This document shows, piece by piece, positions 1 to 7,198 of a stretch of 64,000 bases of DNA. Below the pieces are notes generated by a model, which saw only the letters and a program-made list of their open reading frames with translations, made no database searches and was not told where the DNA came from. The stretch is from JAQVIJ01 sp041287365 (GTDB lineage: Bacteria > Desulfobacterota > Dissulfuribacteria > Dissulfuribacterales > DYLC01): NCBI GenBank assembly GCA_041287365.1, contig JBEULL010000019.1:124001-188000 (forward strand), in the 5' to 3' direction. The translations under genes and the position numbers were made by a program. Each line of letters begins with the position of its first letter. Within the stretch, counting starts at the first letter, position 1.

Positions 1-510
1 ATCAGATGCCTGCAGAAGGCCGAGGATGATGTTTTCTACGTCTTCACCAACATAACCTGCTTCTGTTAATGTGGTGGCGTCCGATATGACGAATGGCACA
101 TTCAATATCTTTGCCAGGGTCTGAGCCAGCAATGTCTTGCCGCTGCCTGTGGGGCCGATGAGCAGCACATTGCTTTTTTGGAGTTCCACATCCTTAGTGG
201 ATGCCGGCAGGTCTATGCGTTTGTAATGGTTGTATACCGCTACCGACAGGGTTTTTTTTGCACTCTCCTGGCCGATTACATATTCATCCAGTAGCTTTTT
301 GATCTCCATGGGAGATGGATTCTTGTTATATTTAGCTGTTTCATCAGAGCGTTGTTGATTGTTTTCTTCCATTATGATGGAGTTGCAGATGTCCACACAT
401 TCATCGCAGATATAGACATCAGGGCCTGCAATGAGTTTTTTCACCTCATCCTGTGCCTTGCCGCAAAAGGAACAGCGGAATTGCTGTGAGTCTGCCTGTT
501 TTTTTGACAT
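1..510 (-). CDS. clpX: ATP-dependent Clp protease ATPase subunit ClpX (3' part outside window)
   Basis: AAA+ unfoldase that feeds substrates to ClpP. Only the first 170 codons lie in the window; the gene runs off the left edge. The translation starts MSKKQADSQQ and shows the N-terminal zinc-binding domain with two Cys pairs (CSFC and CDEC), then a YVIGQ segment and the Walker A motif GPTGSGKT near residue 125, followed by the conserved EAGYVGEDVE region. The start is the ATG at 508-510. It lies one base after the clpP stop, which fits co-transcription in the usual tig-clpP-clpX order. Confidence 0.97.
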   Translation of the reverse strand, partial: MSKKQADSQQFRCSFCGKAQDEVKKLIAGPDVYICDECVDICNSIIMEENNQQRSDETAKYNKNPSPMEIKKLLDEYVIGQESAKKTLSVAVYNHYKRIDLPASTKDVELQKSNVLLIGPTGSGKTLLAQTLAKILNVPFVISDATTLTEAGYVGEDVENIILGLLQASD

Positions 511-511
511 G

Positions 512-1117
512 TTATTTGGTCTCCTGTTTGTTGTCAGGACGTTTTGACAACACTGTATCTATTAGGCCGTATTGTTTGGCTTCGTCGCCCCCCAAGAAAT
601 AATCCCTTTCGGTATCCTCCTGTATCTTGGAGAACGGCTGGCCCGTATGGTGAGCGAGAAGTTCGTTCAATCGTTGTCTGAGCCGTAATATCTCTCGGGC
701 ATGTATGTCTATATCCGTTGCCTGCCCTTGGAAACCGCCCATTGGTTGATGTATGAGGATACGTGCATTGGGCAGGGCATATCTCTTACCTCGTGCACCT
801 GCCGCCAGAAGAAAGGCGCCCATGCTGGCTGCCTGGCCGAGACAAAGTGTACTTACATCGGGTCTGATGTATTGCATCGTGTCGTAGATCGCAAGACCGG
901 CTGTGACATGCCCGCCCGGAGAATTTATGTAGAACGTGATGTCCCTTTTAGGGTCTTCCGCCTCCAGAAAGAGAAACTGGGCTATGATCAGATTGGCGAC
1001 ATCGTCGTCGATGGGGCCGCCAAGAAACACGATACGTTCCTTGAGCAATCGAGAATAGATATCATATGCCCTTTCGCCGCGAGCGCTCTGCTCTACAACC
1101 ATCGGTATGAGAGGCAT
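512..1117 (-). CDS. clpP: ATP-dependent Clp protease proteolytic subunit ClpP
   Basis: Serine peptidase subunit of the ClpXP barrel in the cytosol. It is 201 residues, the normal family length. The catalytic triad is visible as Ser98 (GQAASMG), His123 (LIHQPMGG) and Asp172 (RDYFLGGDEA). A GGAGG Shine-Dalgarno lies about 8 bases before the ATG. The start codon shares one base with the stop of trigger factor (TGATG), which suggests translational coupling in a tig-clpP-clpX operon. Confidence 0.98.
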   Translation of the reverse strand: MPLIPMVVEQSARGERAYDIYSRLLKERIVFLGGPIDDDVANLIIAQFLFLEAEDPKRDITFYINSPGGHVTAGLAIYDTMQYIRPDVSTLCLGQAASMGAFLLAAGARGKRYALPNARILIHQPMGGFQGQATDIDIHAREILRLRQRLNELLAHHTGQPFSKIQEDTERDYFLGGDEAKQYGLIDTVLSKRPDNKQETK

Positions 1118-2394
1118 CAGGCCACCTCCTGAATATTCGCGTTTTTCATGAGGAAGTCCACGGTTTTCTGTGCCTTCATGGATGGAATGACATGTTGCAT
1201 AATGGCGTTGTAAAGGGTGTTTTGATCCATTCCTCGCGTGTTCATGGAGTTGACGTAGTTTCGAATCTCGCTCTCCTCGACCTCTATGTTTTCCTGAGTT
1301 GCAATCTTTTCGAGGATGAGCTCGGTTTTGACCTGGGTAATGGCGTCATCCTTCATCTTGGCCTTGAGTTTTTCTTCGGAGAGTCCTGCCTTCTGCATGT
1401 CCACTCCGCGTTCACTCAAGTGACTTGCTATATTGTTGAGCATGCTCTCCAGTTTGCGCTCCACCAGGCCTTCCGGCACAGGGAAATCCGTCTTTGCAAC
1501 CAGGCTGGAAATGAGTTGTTCCCGTAGTGAACGCTCCACGGCATTTCGTTTGTCTATCTCGAGCTGATTGCGGAGGCGGTTTCTGAGGTCTTCCATGGTC
1601 TTGTAGGCCTGATTGATCTTTTGGGCGAATTCGTCGTTCAACTCCGGCAGTACACGTCGCTGTATGGTCTTGATGGTGACGTTGTAACGCACGGTCTTGC
1701 CTGCCAGACGGTCGTTGACCGCATCCTCCGGATAGGATATTTCGATGTCTCTGGTTTCGTCCTTCTTCATGCCGATGAGTTGGCGTTCGATCTCCTCGTG
1801 GAAATAGCCCTTTCCGACCTCTATGAAATAATTCTTGTCCGCTACACCTTCGATGGGTTCGTCGTTATGATATGCGGTATAATCCACTGTGACTATGTCG
1901 CCTTCCGTTACGGCCCTGTCGGCATCATCTATGATCTCCATGGTGCCCCAGTGTCTTCTAAGGGCATCGAGCTGCTCGTCTATCTCTTTCTCTGTGACCG
2001 AGACCGTGGGTTTCTGGAGTTCAATGCCCTTATATTCAGGGAGTTCGAACTGGGGCCACAGTTCCAGAATGGCCTTGTACGAGAAGGATTCGTCGGCTTT
2101 GAATGGAGAAATATCCTCGACAAAAGGATCCAATATAAGAGTGGAGCCTATATCTTTGATGGCGTCGTGCAGGCTGTCTTTGATGAGATTGCGGATGGCG
2201 TCGTTCTTGGCTTTTTCACCGTAATGGCGTTCCAGCAGATGCCTTGGGGCCTTGCCCTTTCTGAATCCGCTGATCTTAACCTCTTTATTAATATCGGCAT
2301 ATATCTTATCGAGCGTTTTTTTGACGGTTTCCGGAGGTAACTCCACAGTGATACGTTTTTTTACAGGGTTGATTTCTTCGATTTGCACCTTCAT
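1117..2394 (-). CDS. tig: Trigger factor, ribosome-associated chaperone and peptidyl-prolyl isomerase
   Basis: Binds the ribosome exit tunnel and helps nascent chains fold. The N-terminal ribosome-binding domain carries the signature GFRKGKAP at residues 43-50. A FKBP-like domain follows around residues 160-240, then the helical C-terminal arm domain. The frame stays open to a TTG at 2412, but I start at the ATG at 2394 because the AAAGGT Shine-Dalgarno lies inside those six upstream codons and MKVQIEEINP matches the family N-terminus. Length is 425 residues, normal for the family. It is the first gene of the tig-clpP-clpX operon. Confidence 0.96.
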   Translation of the reverse strand: MKVQIEEINPVKKRITVELPPETVKKTLDKIYADINKEVKISGFRKGKAPRHLLERHYGEKAKNDAIRNLIKDSLHDAIKDIGSTLILDPFVEDISPFKADESFSYKAILELWPQFELPEYKGIELQKPTVSVTEKEIDEQLDALRRHWGTMEIIDDADRAVTEGDIVTVDYTAYHNDEPIEGVADKNYFIEVGKGYFHEEIERQLIGMKKDETRDIEISYPEDAVNDRLAGKTVRYNVTIKTIQRRVLPELNDEFAQKINQAYKTMEDLRNRLRNQLEIDKRNAVERSLREQLISSLVAKTDFPVPEGLVERKLESMLNNIASHLSERGVDMQKAGLSEEKLKAKMKDDAITQVKTELILEKIATQENIEVEESEIRNYVNSMNTRGMDQNTLYNAIMQHVIPSMKAQKTVDFLMKNANIQEVA

Positions 2395-2413
2395 GATGTA
2401 TTTACCTTTCAAT

Positions 2414-2452
2414 CGTGATATTATGGCGTGATATTATGGCGTGATATTATAG
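2414..2452 (+). repeat. Three tandem 13-bp repeats in the tig leader
   Basis: The plus strand carries CGTGATATTATGG twice in tandem (2414-2426, 2427-2439), then a third copy with one change (2440-2452). That change turns CATAAT into TATAAT on the minus strand, so the third copy contains the -10 box of the tig promoter. The other two copies carry CATAAT at 13-bp steps downstream of it. Confidence 0.85.
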
Positions 2453-2454
2453 CA
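2446..2454 (-). promoter_or_regulatory. tig: Extended -10 promoter element for tig-clpP-clpX
   Basis: The minus strand reads TGCTATAAT, a perfect extended -10 (TGnTATAAT). It sits about 52 bases upstream of the tig ATG, between the tRNA-Leu gene and tig. There is no -35 hexamer at 16-18 bases, which is typical of extended -10 promoters. Transcription would start near 2439. Assignment rests on sequence match only. Confidence 0.55.
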
Positions 2455-2498
2455 TGAGATTCAGAATTTCAGCCATACTCAAAACCATGTTCAAAAAA

Positions 2499-2583
2499 TG
2501 GTGCGAAAGGCGAGACTCGAACTCGCAAGGGTTGCCCCGCTGGATCCTAAGTCCAGTGCGTCTACCAGTTCCGCCACTTTCGC
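2499..2583 (-). tRNA. tRNA-Leu (anticodon UAG)
   Basis: The minus strand folds as an 85-nt class II tRNA. The acceptor stem is GCGAAAG/CTTTCGC, with a D-arm GGCGGAACTGGTAGACGC typical of tRNA-Leu. The anticodon stem is CTGGA/TCCAG with loop CTTAGGA, giving anticodon UAG. There is a long variable arm and a T-arm with GTTCGAGTC. The 3' CCA is encoded. It lies upstream of tig on the same strand. Confidence 0.97.
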
Positions 2584-2596
2584 AGAATATCTTGAA

Positions 2597-2625
2597 AATG
2601 TAACCGAAAGGCATTATTGCGTCAA
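2597..2625 (-). promoter_or_regulatory. Promoter of tRNA-Leu
   Basis: The minus strand shows TTGACG (2620-2625), a 17-base spacer and TACATT (2597-2602). Transcription would start near 2590, about 7 bases before the tRNA 5' end. Confidence 0.55.
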
Positions 2626-2724
2626 TGACCAGATAAAAAAAGCCCCTGAGTTTCTGATGTTTTGGAGTGATTTATTTCGTAAACCTTAACAATTCACCAA
2701 AAATGACTTTTTACGATATCCAAC

Positions 2725-2741
2725 CTTGAATTCAATTCAAG
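2725..2741. promoter_or_regulatory. 17-bp palindrome upstream of the C_GCAxxG_C_C gene
   Basis: CTTGAATT-C-AATTCAAG is a perfect inverted repeat with one central base. It ends 50 bases before the ATG at 2792 in an otherwise featureless 208-bp gap. Position and symmetry suggest an operator for a dimeric regulator, but no regulator is encoded nearby and the site is not matched to a known family. Confidence 0.35.
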
Positions 2742-2791
2742 TTTGTGACACAGTGCCAATTTGATATTTTTGAAAGGAGTGTTTTATTCCG

Positions 2792-3283
2792 ATGAATTCA
2801 GATCGTATTTCCAGCAGGGCCCTTGGGCTTTTTGATGAGGGATTCCATTGCAGTCAGGCGGTTTTTTGTGCTGTGGCCGAAGCTCTTTCTCTTCAGGCCG
2901 GCGAGGTAAGAGCTGTCGCTGCCTCGTTATCTCCATTCGGTGGAGGCATGGGAAGCAGCGGCAATGTCTGTGGCAATCTCTCCGGCGCCCTGGCTGTGCT
3001 GGGCGTGCTCATGGGAAAGCGTGAGCCCAAACTTCAGGACGATAAGAATATCTGGCGTGCAAGCAATCGCATGGTCAGGAAGTTCGAAGAGATAACGAAA
3101 GAATATGGGGGGATGAATTGTCGGGACATAGCGCGAATCGACTGGAGAAGCCGAGAGGATGTAAAGGCCTTCAGGACTGACCCCAACAGTCGTAAGAGGG
3201 AGTGTTGTCGTGTAATGGACAAGACTGTCAGGTCGTTGGTCGAGATATTGAAGGAATTGCAGGCCATTCACTCAGTCCCGTAA
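2792..3283 (+). CDS. C_GCAxxG_C_C family protein
   Basis: A 163-residue member of the family named for its conserved Cys/Gly pattern; function is unknown, with redox or metal binding usually suggested. Visible features are an N-terminal segment with FHCSQAV, the core GGGMGSSGNVCGNLSGA near residues 50-66, then NCRDI and ECCRVMD near the C-terminus. Together these give the expected spaced cysteines. There is no signal peptide. A GAAAGGAG Shine-Dalgarno precedes the ATG by about 12 bases, slightly far. It is followed 12 bases later by a hypothetical gene on the same strand. Confidence 0.85.
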   Translation: MNSDRISSRALGLFDEGFHCSQAVFCAVAEALSLQAGEVRAVAASLSPFGGGMGSSGNVCGNLSGALAVLGVLMGKREPKLQDDKNIWRASNRMVRKFEEITKEYGGMNCRDIARIDWRSREDVKAFRTDPNSRKRECCRVMDKTVRSLVEILKELQAIHSVP

Positions 3284-3295
3284 TCCTTTTGAAGT

Positions 3296-3637
3296 ATGTC
3301 CGCACAGCTTGCCATACAGTTCATAAGGCCCCAGAACGGTCAGATATTGAACAACGGGCAATTCCTGCACGTCAGCGCCTATGTAACCTTGAGCTGCGGG
3401 GCGCCCACCTGTGCAGGAGGCCGATATGATGCCAGTCAGTTTCATGTGACGGCTGAGTTGTTTCGAGACGGCTTGACGGCGGGTGCTTTTGATATGTCTT
3501 TTACTGGCGATGTAAGCGAATTTGCCTGCGATGTGCCGTTGAACGGTCCTGGCAGGTATGAACTGGTAGTGTCAGCTATTGATATGGATTCAGGAATGGC
3601 AGGAAAGGCGCGATGCGGTTTTGGAGTCAGGTCTTGA
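3296..3637 (+). CDS. Hypothetical protein, probable small beta-sandwich
   Basis: I do not recognise this 113-residue protein. It has no signal peptide or membrane segment. The sequence alternates short hydrophobic strands with Gly/Asp/Asn turns (for example LHVSAYVTL, FHVTAELF, GRYELVVSAID), which suggests an all-beta, Ig-like fold. Four cysteines are present, two of them as SCGAPTCAGG. It lies between the C_GCAxxG_C_C gene and the DUF2238 gene, all on the plus strand and closely spaced. Its 3' end overlaps the likely start of the next gene by 25 bases. Confidence 0.6.
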   Translation: MSAQLAIQFIRPQNGQILNNGQFLHVSAYVTLSCGAPTCAGGRYDASQFHVTAELFRDGLTAGAFDMSFTGDVSEFACDVPLNGPGRYELVVSAIDMDSGMAGKARCGFGVRS

Positions 3638-4225
3638 GATTGAATGTGAAGTTGTATAAAGGCTTGATGGTCGGTTTATATGCCCTTGTCTGGCTGTGGT
3701 CTGCCATAGAACCGTTCAGCCGAAGTGACTGGTTTTTTGGAGAATCTCCTCGTGTTTTTAGGCCTTCCACTGGTATTTTATTTAGACAGACGCTATGATT
3801 TTTTCACACTATCCTTCGGTCTTATCTTTTTGTTTTTCACCTTTCATTCCATCGGCACACACTACACCTACGCCGAGATGCCACTATTCCACTGGATTGC
3901 CCATCTCTTTGGCTTAAGCCGCAATCACTATGACCGTGTGGTACATTTTCTCTTTGGATTCCTATTATTTCAGCCCATGTTTGAGTGTTTTTACAAGGCA
4001 GGGCATTCGAGCAGAACCGCCAGCTTCCTCACCCTATGCCTCCTCATCGCCCTTTCATCGCTCTACGAGATACTGGAATGGCTGGTGGTGATCATGGTGT
4101 ATCCTGAGTTAGGCGCACAGTTTCTGGGCATTCAGGGCGATGAGTGGGATAGCCAGAAGGATCACGCCCTCGGCTCCCTTGGCGCCCTCATCGCCTATGA
4201 AATCAATCGAAGGATGGTTGTCTGA
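3613..4225 (+). pseudogene. DUF2238 (YjdF-like) membrane protein, frame broken at a T-run
   Basis: The family is a polytopic inner-membrane protein of unknown function. The frame from ATG 3613, with AGGAAAGG upstream, encodes an N-terminal membrane segment and ends the motif as SRSDWF. The rest (LENLLVFLG, HSIGTHYTYAEMP, NHYDRVVHF, QGDEWDSQKD) lies in a different frame. Removing one T from the six-T run at 3733-3738 joins the two halves as DWFLENLLV and gives about 203 residues, the usual family length. As written, only a shortened product from the GTG at 3725 could be made from the second frame. Real lesion and sequencing error cannot be separated here. Confidence 0.85.
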
Positions 4226-4306
4226 AAGTAATCATTTTTTAATGTTGTCTTTTTACAAAATTATTCTTATTGTAATAAAAAATATGGCAATAAAAATGTA
4301 GGGACA

Positions 4307-4331
4307 CCCTTTTTACAAAAAGGGCTTTTCT
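4307..4331 (+). terminator. Hairpin terminator after the DUF2238 gene
   Basis: CCCTTTTT (4307-4314) pairs with AAAAAGGG (4317-4324) and is followed by CTTTTCTT. It lies between the DUF2238 stop and the radical SAM start at 4380. The T-tract is interrupted, so it may be a partial terminator or leader attenuator for the downstream operon. Confidence 0.5.
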
Positions 4332-4379
4332 TCAATGAATCATTCTCCCTTTATCTCTCAGTTATTTTCGGAGGGCCCT

Positions 4380-5687
4380 GTGAAAGACACCAATCACACT
4401 CGCCGCCTGTTCCTCAAATCCCTTGCCGCATCCATTATCACCACCTCTTTTGTGAATACAGACCTCTTGAAGGAGATATTCGCCGCAATAACCGGCAAAA
4501 CCCCGCTAAAAAACGGTATCAATGCAGCCCTGGAGGCCATCACCACCCCTTCGGCATACGCCGCATCTTTAGATGAGATACTGGTTGACGCCCCTATAGC
4601 TAAATATTGGATATATTCAGAACAGGATGGCGTGGCTTGCAGCCTGTGTCATGAGACCACGGACGAACGAGCGCAGGGCAAGAAGATACACCAGCACAAA
4701 ACCCCGGTGATCCGCTGCCAGCTCTGCCCTCATCGATGTATGATAGAGGATGGAAAACGCGGCAGGTGCAGGACTCGAATGCATGTAAAGGGCGAGCTGA
4801 GGAGCCTGGTATATGGAAGGCCTGTGGCCATCCACGTGGATCCTGTGGAAAAAAAACCACTTTTTCACTTTCTTCCAGGCAGTTATGCCTATTCCATGGG
4901 CACCTCAGGTTGTGTGTTGAAGTGCCGTTTTTGTCAGAATTGGGAGATATCCCAGATGTCCCCTGAGGATTTTACTGTGCAGCGCATCAAGCCCGTTTCT
5001 CCGGCAAACACGGCATCTGAGAAAAAAACGCCCATTATAGCCTTTACCTACAACGAACCCACCACCTGGACGGAGTTCATGCTGGATGTGGCGCCTATTG
5101 CCCATGAAAAGGGCATAAAGTGCGTGATGATCAGCTGTGGGTTCATAAATCAGGGGCCACTAAATGACCTTGCGCAGGTCATGGACGCTATCAAGATCGA
5201 TCTCAAGGGGTTTAGCGAGAATTTCTATCAGAATGTCACCAGCTCTTCCCTGAAGCCAGTTCTGGAGAGCATAAAAACCGTTTCTAATCATGTGCAGCAG
5301 GGCAGGTGTCACTTAGAGATAGTGAATCTGGTGGTGCCCACTCTCAATGACTCCCAGTCCATGCTGGAGAACCTCTCTGCCTGGGTGTACGACGAGACAG
5401 GATCGGATACACCCCTTCATTTCACCAAATTTCATCCGGACTATCAGCTTGTGAATCTGCCATCTACGCCGGTTGCCACCTTGGAAAAGGCTCGCGAGAT
5501 GGCTATGAAGAAGGGATTACGATATGTGTATGTGGGAAATGTGCCGGCGCATTCGAGTGCGCATACCTATTGCCCCAAGTGCGGAAAGATTGTCCTGGAG
5601 CGAAACAGCATGTTTTTGCTTTCAAATCATCTCAAGGATGGCAAATGCGAATTCTGCGGTGAGCCCATTCGGGGGGTGTGGCTATGA
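4380..5687 (+). CDS. AmmeMemoRadiSam-system radical SAM enzyme with a Tat-type signal
   Basis: A radical SAM enzyme of the pyruvate-formate-lyase-activase-like family found with Memo and AMMECR1; its substrate is unknown. I start at GTG 4380, preceded by GGAGGG, rather than ATG 4335, which has no Shine-Dalgarno. The N-terminus is then MKDTNHTRRLFLKSLAAS, a textbook twin-arginine motif followed by a hydrophobic stretch. Two CxxC pairs (CSLC, CQLC) precede the radical SAM cluster motif CVLKCRFC at Cys178/182/185. A further CxxC pair set (CPKC and CEFC) lies near the C-terminus. Length is 435 residues. It overlaps the next gene by four bases (ATGA). Confidence 0.9.
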   Translation: MKDTNHTRRLFLKSLAASIITTSFVNTDLLKEIFAAITGKTPLKNGINAALEAITTPSAYAASLDEILVDAPIAKYWIYSEQDGVACSLCHETTDERAQGKKIHQHKTPVIRCQLCPHRCMIEDGKRGRCRTRMHVKGELRSLVYGRPVAIHVDPVEKKPLFHFLPGSYAYSMGTSGCVLKCRFCQNWEISQMSPEDFTVQRIKPVSPANTASEKKTPIIAFTYNEPTTWTEFMLDVAPIAHEKGIKCVMISCGFINQGPLNDLAQVMDAIKIDLKGFSENFYQNVTSSSLKPVLESIKTVSNHVQQGRCHLEIVNLVVPTLNDSQSMLENLSAWVYDETGSDTPLHFTKFHPDYQLVNLPSTPVATLEKAREMAMKKGLRYVYVGNVPAHSSAHTYCPKCGKIVLERNSMFLLSNHLKDGKCEFCGEPIRGVWL

Positions 5688-7198
5688 AATCATTGGTGTT
5701 ATGCTTTCTTGTGTTACTTTTGCCTGTTATGAGCCTTGCTAAGGAGGAAGATATGATTCGAGAACCCCATGTCGCAGGTCAGTTTTATTCATCCAATGTC
5801 CAGCAGCTCAAAAAGGCTGTTGAAATGTATTTAAGTCATGCCCCAAAGGTTCCTGGGGCAGAGCCCATCGGGCTCGTCGCACCCCATGCAGGCTATGTGT
5901 ATTCGGGCCAGATAGCTGCGGATGCCTATCGGCAGGCCCAGGGGCATGACTATGACATCGTGGTAATCCTCGGGACCAACCACACAAGGCCCGGCTTTTC
6001 AGGTGTATCCATCTATGCCAAAGGCGGATTTAAAACCCCTTTGGGCATTGCCCAGGTGGATGAAGAGGTGGCATCGGCCCTTCTCAAAGAGGACGAACGG
6101 TTCGTGTTCGACCCATCGGTGCATCGGGAGGAACATTCCGTGGAGGTGCAGGTACCATTTATTCAGCATGTTTTCCCGAGTGTTAAGATACTCCCTGCGG
6201 TCATCGGAAGCCCTGACCCAGCCCTTTGCAAGGTCTTTGGTCTTGCATTAGCAAAGGTCTTGAAAGGCCGTAAACCGTTGATTGTCGCCAGTTCTGACCT
6301 CTCACATTATCCATCCCATGACGATGCAGTGCGCGTGGATATGCGGACACTTAAGGCAGTGGCCTCCATGGACTCATCTGCCCTCATCAAGGCCATAGCT
6401 GAAGGCGAAAGTGAAGGAGTGCGCGGGCTTGGCACATGTGCCTGCGGTGAAGGGCCGATCCTTGCCCTCATTGAGGCATCCAAGACATTGGGTGCAAAGC
6501 AAGGGGTAGTGGTGAGCTATGCCAATTCAGGGGATGTGTCCATCGGCAATTATGACCGTGTGGTGGGATATGGAGCCGTGGCCTTCGTGAAGGAGCCGGT
6601 TCAGTGGAAGACCCTCCTGCCATCGGCCATGGAACAAGGGGATAAGAATGCGGTCCTCACGGATGAGGACAAGAAGGCACTCCTCGAGTTTGCCCGTGAT
6701 ACACTGAAGCAGTTCCTCTCCACTCAGACCGCTCCCATAGCCCGGGGTTTCGGGTCTGCCGCCAATGTGCATCGTGGGGCATTCGTGACTCTCAAAAAAC
6801 ATGGTGAACTCAGGGGCTGCATCGGAAACATGCAGGCGTCGTTACCTTTAGCTCGAACAGTGGGCGCCATGGCCCTGTCCGCTGCCCTAAATGACCATCG
6901 CTTTTATCAAGTAACCTATGACGAACTTCCCTTCATTCACATAGAGATCTCGGCCCTTACGCCCTTTAAGGAGGTGGGCGGCGTGAATGACATAGTGGTG
7001 GGAAGAGACGGGGTACTTCTGGTAAAAGGCGGTGCGTCCGCCGTATTTCTCCCCCAGGTGGCGCTAGAGCAGGGTTGGAATCGAGATACCATGCTGAGCC
7101 ATCTCTGCAGAAAGGCAGGGCTCAATCAGGATTGCTGGCGAAGTGGTGCCAAATTCTATACCTTCCAGGCCGAGGTATTTGAAGAGGAAGATAACTAA
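5684..7198 (+). CDS. Memo-AMMECR1 fusion protein (AmmeMemoRadiSam proteins B and A) with signal peptide
   Basis: Residues about 25-300 form a Memo domain related to LigB dioxygenases. The conserved His residues are visible in VAPHAG (about 68), GTNHTR (about 100) and SSDLSHY (about 208), with a CACGEG cysteine near 252. Residues about 325-500 form an AMMECR1 domain with the motif ELRGCIGNM near 377. The N-terminus MKSLVLCFLVLLLPVMSLAKEE is a clear secretion signal. I start at ATG 5684, which overlaps the radical SAM stop as ATGA. The two domains are separate proteins in many genomes. Biochemical role is unknown; Memo homologues bind metal. Confidence 0.92.
   Translation: MKSLVLCFLVLLLPVMSLAKEEDMIREPHVAGQFYSSNVQQLKKAVEMYLSHAPKVPGAEPIGLVAPHAGYVYSGQIAADAYRQAQGHDYDIVVILGTNHTRPGFSGVSIYAKGGFKTPLGIAQVDEEVASALLKEDERFVFDPSVHREEHSVEVQVPFIQHVFPSVKILPAVIGSPDPALCKVFGLALAKVLKGRKPLIVASSDLSHYPSHDDAVRVDMRTLKAVASMDSSALIKAIAEGESEGVRGLGTCACGEGPILALIEASKTLGAKQGVVVSYANSGDVSIGNYDRVVGYGAVAFVKEPVQWKTLLPSAMEQGDKNAVLTDEDKKALLEFARDTLKQFLSTQTAPIARGFGSAANVHRGAFVTLKKHGELRGCIGNMQASLPLARTVGAMALSAALNDHRFYQVTYDELPFIHIEISALTPFKEVGGVNDIVVGRDGVLLVKGGASAVFLPQVALEQGWNRDTMLSHLCRKAGLNQDCWRSGAKFYTFQAEVFEEEDN

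Noticed and set aside
1621..2340. A 239-codon open frame antisense to trigger factor
   Set aside because: Same reason: trigger factor is clear on the other strand and the antisense product matches nothing.
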